DNA of 24,129 nucleotides, from assembly GCA_002727485.1 (NCBI GenBank), contig PBXE01000001.1, forward strand, positions 10,503 through 34,631, given 5' to 3'. Positions 15,803-22,260 of this stretch are shown here, piece by piece. Position 1 is the stretch's first letter; each line of letters opens with the position of its first letter. Below the pieces are notes generated by a model that saw only the letters and a list, made by a program, of their open reading frames with translations, ran no database searches and had not been told where the DNA came from. This stretch comes from Methanobacteriota archaeon. Lineage in GTDB: Archaea > Thermoplasmatota > Poseidoniia > Poseidoniales > Poseidoniaceae. The translations under genes and the position numbers were made by a program.

Positions 15803-16783
15803 ATGGTTAGCATTTATCATTTGCCAATTGAAAAAATAAGTGCAATGGCTTGTAGAGATTACGGATGTTTTGATGGATTGAGTAAATTTGATTTTGTTGA
15901 GGGAGTAAATACGATAGTTGGAAGAAACCAAAGTGAAAAATTTGCCATAATCAGTAGTTTAATGGATGCAATAACATTCGATAGAGAAAAAAGGAATTCT
16001 TTCCATTGGTATTCATATTATGATCAAGGTGAATCTCTCATAGAACTCGTATTCTATTTCTCAGGACAGAAGCATTACTTACGACGTGTATTTTCAAATG
16101 GTAGCACAACAGACTTTCATTTGTACATAGGCGAGGGGGATGAAAGACGGTTTCTAAGAGATGGCCAAGTGCAGTCTTATTTTGAACAAAACAGGATTAA
16201 CAACATAGATAAAATACTCAGACAAGAATTAAATTACTCCACAGAGTATACTGATAGATTAAGTTGGCAAGCAGTCTTTGATGATGTTAGAATCGCAAGT
16301 AATGAAAGTGAATCATTGATTAATCGCATACTTGCAAAATTCCCTTGCCATATAGCAAAATTGTACAAAAGGGATGATGGAATAATTATCCATTTCAAAG
16401 ATGGTAGGATGGCTACACCATTGGATAGATTAGGATATAGGGACTCGCTATTTATATCATTACTAACTTTGGTAACAAATAGGATTTTATCGAATGCAGA
16501 ATCAAATCCTGGGGTCTTTATTATCGATGATTTCGAGGGAGATTTGGATAAGCCAGATATTCATTTCTTTAATGACACATTCAATTATCTTGCAAGGGAA
16601 TACAATACTCAATTTTTCCTTACCTCTCGTTACAAGAAAAATCGTAACCATGTGATCAACATAAACAAATTAAGACGCGCAAATAAATCCACTAGTAGAA
16701 ATTATCTCAGGAAGGTTATCAACAATTTCAAATCAAACATAGTTATCAAAAGCCCCCCTTACAACAAGAAATTCAAATGGTGA
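15803..16783 (+). CDS. ABC/Rad50-like protein with eroded Walker A
   Basis: 326 aa. The N-terminus follows the Rad50/RecF/AAA_15 pattern: a first strand, then FDFVEGVNTIVGRNQSEKFA, where the P-loop should read GxNxSGKS but has GRNQSEKF (40-47), so the final Gly is Glu and the Ser/Thr is Phe. A Walker B-like segment, GVFIIDDFEGDLD (236-248), is well kept, with a D-loop-like GDLD. The signature region is not LSGGQ but LGYRDSLFIS. There is no long coiled coil between the halves. The last 50 residues are strongly basic. ATP hydrolysis is doubtful; it may be a pseudo-ATPase pairing with the next gene product. ATG 15803 has a weak TATA (ACAAAAT) about 21 nt upstream. It opens the A+T-rich block after the pgk terminator. 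Confidence 0.75.
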   Translation: MVSIYHLPIEKISAMACRDYGCFDGLSKFDFVEGVNTIVGRNQSEKFAIISSLMDAITFDREKRNSFHWYSYYDQGESLIELVFYFSGQKHYLRRVFSNGSTTDFHLYIGEGDERRFLRDGQVQSYFEQNRINNIDKILRQELNYSTEYTDRLSWQAVFDDVRIASNESESLINRILAKFPCHIAKLYKRDDGIIIHFKDGRMATPLDRLGYRDSLFISLLTLVTNRILSNAESNPGVFIIDDFEGDLDKPDIHFFNDTFNYLAREYNTQFFLTSRYKKNRNHVININKLRRANKSTSRNYLRKVINNFKSNIVIKSPPYNKKFKW

Positions 16784-16787
16784 TAGT

Positions 16788-17639
16788 GTGGAATATGTAA
16801 TGAAGATAAATAGCATATCACACAATGGTTATGGTGAGATGTGGTATCCATTCTCATTCGAAAACCAATCTAGATTTGCTCTAATTAGAACGGAATCATG
16901 TGATGAAATTTACAGTTTCATTCACTTGTTAGAAATGATGTTTGCAGTTGTAAATCAAAAATCAGTCTATTTCAATCACCTCCCTCGGAAAAAAATAGAC
17001 ACTAGAAAAGGAACGCAGTGTACGATAAAATTTGAGACTAACAAACATAAGTATTGTCTAGAAAGGTACATCATTTCTAATTTTTCAATAGAAACAAGAT
17101 TAACCAAAGAAGAAACAGGTATTGTGTATAATAATGATGATGCGATTAGTATTTTGAAGAAAATAATCAGGCCAAAGATAATCACAAATGAGACCTCCTA
17201 TTATCAAAAATCATCGATATACAAAGCAGCATCATATAATGAAATGAAAAACATGGAAAAGCTAGCCAATTCGATTTCAACCTCAGTAGGAATAAAGGCA
17301 AAATTGAGACTAAATTATGAGGGCAGGTGGTCGGTTTTTGGTGACGATCTGGTTGAAGAATTTAATTCGAAAACGATGATATTCCCATCATTTTTGCAAT
17401 TGATAACAAATTTGTCGCAAGCAATAATGAAAAGAAGAGTACATGGTTATTGTGAACCGATATTGACTTGTTTAGAATCAGTTATTCTAAATCGACTAGA
17501 AACATCAACTCTACTTTACCAAGCGGAATCCATTGCAAATACAGAGCAAATAGATTTACTGATTTGCTTTGATTGTGATAAATCAGAATCACTTGTAGAT
17601 GCTATTGAAACACCTCGATTAAAGTGTTACGAGTATTGA
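16788..17639 (+). CDS. Degenerate ABC/Rad50-like partner protein
   Basis: 283 aa, starting 4 nt after the previous stop, with GGTG 5 nt above GTG 16788 (ATG 16800 is an alternative). The N-terminus parallels the upstream protein: MKINSISHNGYG, FSFENQSRFALIRTESCDEI, then a helix ending LLEMMF. The P-loop position (IRTESCDEI, 33-41) keeps no Gly or Lys. Near the end IDLLICFDCDKSES (255-268) sits where Walker B would be. So it looks like a paralogue that has lost nucleotide binding altogether. Together the two genes probably form a heterodimer. Remote relationship judged by eye; no other function suggested. Confidence 0.7.
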   Translation: MEYVMKINSISHNGYGEMWYPFSFENQSRFALIRTESCDEIYSFIHLLEMMFAVVNQKSVYFNHLPRKKIDTRKGTQCTIKFETNKHKYCLERYIISNFSIETRLTKEETGIVYNNDDAISILKKIIRPKIITNETSYYQKSSIYKAASYNEMKNMEKLANSISTSVGIKAKLRLNYEGRWSVFGDDLVEEFNSKTMIFPSFLQLITNLSQAIMKRRVHGYCEPILTCLESVILNRLETSTLLYQAESIANTEQIDLLICFDCDKSESLVDAIETPRLKCYEY

Positions 17640-17654
17640 TTCCTTGCTTTATAT
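17640..17654 (+). promoter_or_regulatory. BRE/TATA promoter of the C2H2 gene (leaderless)
   Basis: TTCCTTGCTTTATAT differs by one base from the elements at 1674 and 10256. Its edge is 23 nt above ATG 17677. It begins at the base directly after the previous gene's stop codon. Confidence 0.65.
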
Positions 17655-17676
17655 ACTAATCTTACCATCTGATATT

Positions 17677-18096
17677 ATGGCACTGCAATATCAATGTCCT
17701 GAATGCAATAAATCATTCGAGAAAGAACATAGCCTAGATCAACATATGAGGGCTACTGGTCACGAATTTGTTGATGAGGAATATTCTGATGAAGAATACT
17801 GTGCTGACGATTGTGAATGTGACGATTGTCAATCTGAGGATTGGGATGATGATACCCCTTCAGTAGATCTATCAATTTTCAAACCTAGAAAGCAGGCATC
17901 CAAAAAAACACTTAGAATAGCAGGTAAATGTTTGACAGACCCTGATAGTTGCACTATTCCTGAGGTGAAACGAATGGCAGCATCTCATCTGTCGATAGGC
18001 AGGGTTTGTTCTTACGGCATCTGTGGCAATTCAGCTAAAATTGATTGTGAGCATGATCGCTGTGCAGAACACTGTCCAGGTTGTAGCGTACATTAA
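17677..18096 (+). CDS. C2H2 zinc finger protein with Cys-rich tail
   Basis: 139 aa. Residues 7-29 are a single classical C2H2 finger: C7-x2-C10-x12-H23-x5-H29 with F14 and L20 at core positions. Then a very acidic stretch carries CADDCECDDC (42-51). The C-terminus (residues 85-137) has about nine more Cys plus His, ending ...CEHDRCAEHCPGCSVH, likely a second or third zinc site. Such fingers can bind DNA, RNA or protein. ATG 17677 is chosen over the longer frame because a TATA box lies 23 nt upstream and the start context GATATTATGGC matches the mini-gene at 7887. Family not recognised beyond the finger. Confidence 0.8.
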   Translation: MALQYQCPECNKSFEKEHSLDQHMRATGHEFVDEEYSDEEYCADDCECDDCQSEDWDDDTPSVDLSIFKPRKQASKKTLRIAGKCLTDPDSCTIPEVKRMAASHLSIGRVCSYGICGNSAKIDCEHDRCAEHCPGCSVH

Positions 18097-18180
18097 GGAG
18101 GTTGATTGTAAAATTTGAAAAATAAAATGTTCATTTCAAAACTTGTGTATTATCCCACTCTAAAAAATGATGATTCGCAA

Positions 18181-18189
18181 TGTATATAG
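18181..18189 (+). promoter_or_regulatory. TATA box of the TFB-like gene
   Basis: TGTATATAG ends 23 nt above ATG 18212, predicting a leaderless message. It lacks the TTCCTT element of the other accessory promoters. Confidence 0.5.
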
Positions 18190-18211
18190 TGACAAAGTTG
18201 TTAGTACATCT

Positions 18212-19264
18212 ATGCCTTCTTTTCCTGTTCGCGACCGCGAATACAGGATAGAAGATATTGAGCATAAAGTGTGCCCAGAATGCGGTTGTAAAAACTTCAC
18301 TGAAGATGTTGAACGAGGAGAAAAGGTCTGTGACGACTGCGGACTTGTTGAACCGATACCAAGCCAAGACCAAAAACTAACAAATTCAAATAAGCAGGGT
18401 AATAATTCTGATGCATTAATTGATATTGGAAAATATACCAAAAATAAGAATCTAGCGAAGTTGTTAAGATTTGAACATTTAAACAAAGGAAGGGCCTACA
18501 AAAAAGAAAAGCATCCAAATGAAACAATTGAAAGGTCAGAACACATAATATCAATTATATTTCCATTAAATATAAAAATTAAAGAAAGACAAGATGGTGA
18601 AAATCCAAATACCGTGCGGCAGAGGGAAAATTCTATGATGAAAAAGTTTCGAAATATTAGTACTCACGACACGGCGAGAATGCAGAAAGGACTATTTCAG
18701 GGACATTCTGTGAATCTTAACGCACTTGTAATGGCTTGGTTTGTGCATAATTTTTTGAGAGAATTGAATTACTCTGATTCCCAATTGAGATCTGAAATTA
18801 AAAAATCGATGAAACATGAATTACTCAAAGATTTTTTTGAGGAAAGGGATAGAAATGAAGTAGATGCTTGTTTCAAAAAATTTCTAAAAGCGTCAAAGAA
18901 AATTAAGATATCTAAGGCCAAGCAAATTTTCACCCGAAGTGATATTACGTCAGCAAAATTACAAGCAGAGACTGATTTATTAGAAATGGTTAGAAAACTA
19001 AAATCACATGAATTAATTGAGAAAGAGTTCGAAATTCCAAATATCATACTTAAAACGCTTTTTGACATAGAAAATTATCCCCCTCCCGGAATGCATAGAA
19101 AAATTCTCCACTCAGAGTTGATTTATAGGCTACATAAGCGAACTTCTTCCTCAAAGACTAAAATTACTATGAAAAATATAACTGATATTTTAGAGGTAGG
19201 GAACAAAGGTAATCACAAGAAGAAAATTACCACATATTTAAATCAAAAATTAGGAGAGGAATAA
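18212..19264 (+). CDS. Divergent transcription initiation factor B (TFB/TFIIB homologue)
   Basis: 350 aa. The zinc ribbon is textbook: C21-x2-C24-x15-C40-x2-C43 with RGEKVCDDCGLVEP. The expected B-reader/linker motifs are not recognisable. The first cyclin repeat is recognisable at KGLFQGHSVNLNALVMAWFV (compare GLIRGRS...AAALYAACR). The second ends with PPPGMHRKILHSELIYRLHK and ITMKNITDILEVGNKG...YLNQKL, matching the P-G-AAA-Y and helix-turn-helix region that reads the BRE. So it is full length but far diverged from house-keeping TFB. Start: the TATA box favours ATG 18212 over ATG 18167. The next gene starts 2 nt after its stop. It may direct transcription of its own cluster or a subset of promoters (inference). 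Confidence 0.82.
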   Translation: MPSFPVRDREYRIEDIEHKVCPECGCKNFTEDVERGEKVCDDCGLVEPIPSQDQKLTNSNKQGNNSDALIDIGKYTKNKNLAKLLRFEHLNKGRAYKKEKHPNETIERSEHIISIIFPLNIKIKERQDGENPNTVRQRENSMMKKFRNISTHDTARMQKGLFQGHSVNLNALVMAWFVHNFLRELNYSDSQLRSEIKKSMKHELLKDFFEERDRNEVDACFKKFLKASKKIKISKAKQIFTRSDITSAKLQAETDLLEMVRKLKSHELIEKEFEIPNIILKTLFDIENYPPPGMHRKILHSELIYRLHKRTSSSKTKITMKNITDILEVGNKGNHKKKITTYLNQKLGEE

Positions 19265-19266
19265 AC

Positions 19267-21168
19267 GTGCCAATGAAAATAGACCAAGCCATACTTGATG
19301 AAATTGAAAGTTGTATCAAAGGTAGCAAAATAGAACGAATAGAACTGATTGATTTACTTGCACCTCCGAAGAGAAGTGCGGACGATATAGCTGATTTGTT
19401 TAAATTAAAAATCAGAGGCAATACAACAATGAAAGAATTAGATAAACAAAAGAAAGAAATTCTGGCCAATGACAATTCAACTTTTATGAATGCGTTTGGA
19501 ATTAGTAAGACTGGTTTAGTTGACATGATAGAGAAATATAGTTTTGATAAATCTATCTTTAACAGAATCCCTAAACGCTCGCTTTCCTTTAGCCTAAAGT
19601 CTGGATTAAGTGGTTTTTGGGCACCGAATGGGTATGGAAAGACGTATGCTATTAAGAATATACTTTCAAAATTAAAAGATAGTTCTGGAAGTTCAACCTT
19701 CAGATCATTTGAAAATTTTATCATTAGCACACATTCAGAGTTAATAATTGAATCCAACCAAGATGGTTTGTTTCGTGATATTCGGACTAATCGCGGGCGC
19801 CCCTTAAAATCTAAATCTGAGATTACTTCTTCTCTAATACCATTTAGACAAATAAATTACATCACAGATACAAATGTAATTGTGAGTATATCTCTAAATC
19901 ATCTTCAAGGCATGTACAATGATTTTTCAATAAAAATTTCAAAAGTTGACAATAATTTTGAAGATTGTTTTGTATATGAAGATGTAAAATTTCCTATATG
20001 GTTACATGATAAAGGCCAGAAAATATTCTTTTCAAATAACGTTTCAGAAAACGATAGAATAGATAACGAGGTAATCAAACCGATTCTGGACCAACTACTA
20101 AATCTGTCATTTGAATATGTTGAAATCCCAAAAATGTCTTATTCCGATGATATATTCAGAAAAATTTCGGATGATTTCATAGAGTTCATTGGTCCAAAAC
20201 TTGCCGTTGGTTACTCAATGAATTCTACAAGGCAGTTAACATTGTTGAGCAGGCTTGATGTTGAAAGTTCTGGAATTCTTGACAAATATGGGATAAACAG
20301 ACATATCAATCGTTTTATCCAGAGGTCTAAAAATTTCTCGTCCGATGACTCCAGTGCGACGATTACCAAGGAACTCTACGGCAAAATGCAGCAACTAAAT
20401 AATGTATATAACGCTTACAAACATGGTGGTGACACTAGCCTTCAGGATAAATATATAGAAAAATCAATGAATGAATTAATGGATGATTTTGATAAGATAG
20501 ACCCAACAATGTTAAGCGAAAAGTTAGACAATTACAGGAAGGTAGATTTTGATATCTTATCCGACAAAGACTTTAGGAAAATGAAAGAAGATTTAGCAAG
20601 AGAGTCTGCATCTCTGGAACTTATACAGACTATGAAGAGAATAAACAAGAGTAAAAACCGCCAATTTGGGAAAAGAAGGGAAGTTTATGATTTTATTTCT
20701 TCAATCGAAGAAAGGTTCAATTCGGTAATTAAGGGTACTGGAAGCCCATGGGATATAGAAGTAAAGTTGATTGACTGGCGAGCTGAGAAAAATAGAAACA
20801 TATTCATGTTCAGATACAGAGGTTCCAATGAGTCTAACCAACATAGAGCGTCATGGGACACATTGTCCTTTGGACAAAAAAGTAATTTCATACTCCATAG
20901 TGCATTGATTTTAGAAGAATTTCTCAATGATGAAGAAGCAGAATGGCCAGTTCAAAGATGTACTGTGGTTGATGAACCTGAGGCTGGAAAAGCAGAATCA
21001 TGGATCAGTGAATTAATTAACAACCTAAATGAGAGTCATAATAGACTTCATAAGAGGAAGAGATCTTCTGTTATGATTTTGTCTCATCGAGGTATAATTC
21101 TCGATAGTATTTCAGAAGATGGCACATATTCATTATTACATCATCCAGAACTCGATGAAGAAGAATAG
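19267..21168 (+). CDS. ABC-type (SMC/RecF-like) ATPase with helical insert
   Basis: 633 aa. All ABC motifs are intact: Walker A WAPNGYGKT (118-126), signature LSFGQ (533-537), Walker B CTVVDEPEAG (565-574, D569-E570) and switch His in MILSHR (H607). Between them, residues about 370-510 are long charged helices, a short coiled coil or arm. The N-terminal 100 residues before the P-loop are an extra helical domain. This layout is shared by DNA-repair ATPases and by defence ATPases that gate a partner effector (OLD, PtuA, retron ATPases). GTG 19267 has GGAGAGGA 6 nt upstream and starts 2 nt after the TFB stop; the following unknown gene starts 9 nt after its end. Family certain, exact role unknown. 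Confidence 0.9.
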   Translation: MPMKIDQAILDEIESCIKGSKIERIELIDLLAPPKRSADDIADLFKLKIRGNTTMKELDKQKKEILANDNSTFMNAFGISKTGLVDMIEKYSFDKSIFNRIPKRSLSFSLKSGLSGFWAPNGYGKTYAIKNILSKLKDSSGSSTFRSFENFIISTHSELIIESNQDGLFRDIRTNRGRPLKSKSEITSSLIPFRQINYITDTNVIVSISLNHLQGMYNDFSIKISKVDNNFEDCFVYEDVKFPIWLHDKGQKIFFSNNVSENDRIDNEVIKPILDQLLNLSFEYVEIPKMSYSDDIFRKISDDFIEFIGPKLAVGYSMNSTRQLTLLSRLDVESSGILDKYGINRHINRFIQRSKNFSSDDSSATITKELYGKMQQLNNVYNAYKHGGDTSLQDKYIEKSMNELMDDFDKIDPTMLSEKLDNYRKVDFDILSDKDFRKMKEDLARESASLELIQTMKRINKSKNRQFGKRREVYDFISSIEERFNSVIKGTGSPWDIEVKLIDWRAEKNRNIFMFRYRGSNESNQHRASWDTLSFGQKSNFILHSALILEEFLNDEEAEWPVQRCTVVDEPEAGKAESWISELINNLNESHNRLHKRKRSSVMILSHRGIILDSISEDGTYSLLHHPELDEEE

Positions 21169-21177
21169 GCTGGATGT

Positions 21178-22260
21178 GTGATAATTTTGAATCTCAATAA
21201 ATCACCGATTAGAAAGGGCCCTTCTACTATTGTGTTCGAGGACGGAGATTTAATTCATAAAGCGAAATCAGAAGGAATTATTTCAGAAAACAATCTTGTA
21301 TACTTACACAAATCAAGTGTAAGAAACGTCGAATCAATCAATTCCCTTGAATCATTGGCAGTAAATCACTCCTTCAAGTGTTTCAAATTCGATGATGGTT
21401 TTTATGATGTTAGAACTGTTGCAAGATTCCTATCCAAAAATAACATAGCGTTGGAAAAAAGAAGAAACGTAGACGCAATTTACATCGATAGCGATGGTTT
21501 GGATATATCTTTGCTACATAACTTAGAATTCCAATTTGGTGAAGAAGATAGTATACATACAACCTTACAACCATTTACGAATTTGTTAAATGAAATTGAA
21601 AGTAACATACGGCTTTACAGAGGTAAAAATTTGAAAATTTGTTTTATTCAACCTAATATGGAAGCATTAGAATACAAAGGTATGAAGGAGGGCAGCATTT
21701 TTACAAAAACAGAAAAGATGCGACACATAAAATTCAATTCATTTATCCTGGGGGAGAGAGATGAATCAACAAAGGAACTTGTTTGCCGTGCAAATCCAAA
21801 AGAGTGTAATCCTAAAAAATATCTCAAAAGAAAATTTAATCAGTCTGATTATGAAAAATTAGTGGATAATTTGATCAAAAAAATGGGAGATGATAATTTC
21901 ATTAGGTACAATAGTAGCGATTTCAAGAAAATAATACAATCACAAACAAATTCTGTAATTTCATTTAGTGCATATGTGGCGAAAGATAATCGTGGTCGAC
22001 CAAACCGAAATAATTTCAAATCTGATGGTGAGTTTCAATTAGCATTTAAGGAATGGAAATTGAATCAAAAGAAGGTAATGGATGAAAAGTTAAAATTATG
22101 CACTAACGAACAAAAAGTATCATTGTTTAGAGATTTTTTCTTATATCGTCCATTGATTTTTCACATACACGAACAATCAATTATTATCAAAAAATCGGAA
22201 CCTGAAAAAGATCTGAGTGATAATTACAAAAACCTAATTTCCAGAATATGCAACATTTGA
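21178..22260 (+). CDS. Unknown protein co-operonic with the ABC ATPase (possible TOPRIM-like)
   Basis: 360 aa from GTG 21178, 9 nt past the ATPase stop. No family recognised. Residues near 19-28 (IVFEDGDLIH) and 101-109 (AIYIDSDGL) are hydrophobic strands ending in acidic pairs, spaced roughly like the Glu and DxD motifs of TOPRIM domains, which are common partners of such ATPases; this is a weak suggestion. The C-terminal half is basic and helical (KKYLKRKFN, an RGRPNRNNFKS loop). No Cys clusters or membrane spans. By position it is the likely effector or nucleic-acid-acting partner of the ATPase. Its stop codon touches the stop of the convergent gene. Confidence 0.8.
   Translation: MIILNLNKSPIRKGPSTIVFEDGDLIHKAKSEGIISENNLVYLHKSSVRNVESINSLESLAVNHSFKCFKFDDGFYDVRTVARFLSKNNIALEKRRNVDAIYIDSDGLDISLLHNLEFQFGEEDSIHTTLQPFTNLLNEIESNIRLYRGKNLKICFIQPNMEALEYKGMKEGSIFTKTEKMRHIKFNSFILGERDESTKELVCRANPKECNPKKYLKRKFNQSDYEKLVDNLIKKMGDDNFIRYNSSDFKKIIQSQTNSVISFSAYVAKDNRGRPNRNNFKSDGEFQLAFKEWKLNQKKVMDEKLKLCTNEQKVSLFRDFFLYRPLIFHIHEQSIIIKKSEPEKDLSDNYKNLISRICNI

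Noticed and set aside
18097..18189. Strong AAGGAGG site after the C2H2 stop and a 20-codon frame from ATG 18127
   Set aside because: The site is followed by TTGATTG then TAA with no useful frame, and the ATG is over 20 nt away; no support for a gene.
19227..19757. 176-codon minus-strand frame opposite the ATPase start
   Set aside because: Lies antisense to a gene with clear ABC motifs; composition is that of a reverse-complement shadow in A+T-rich DNA.
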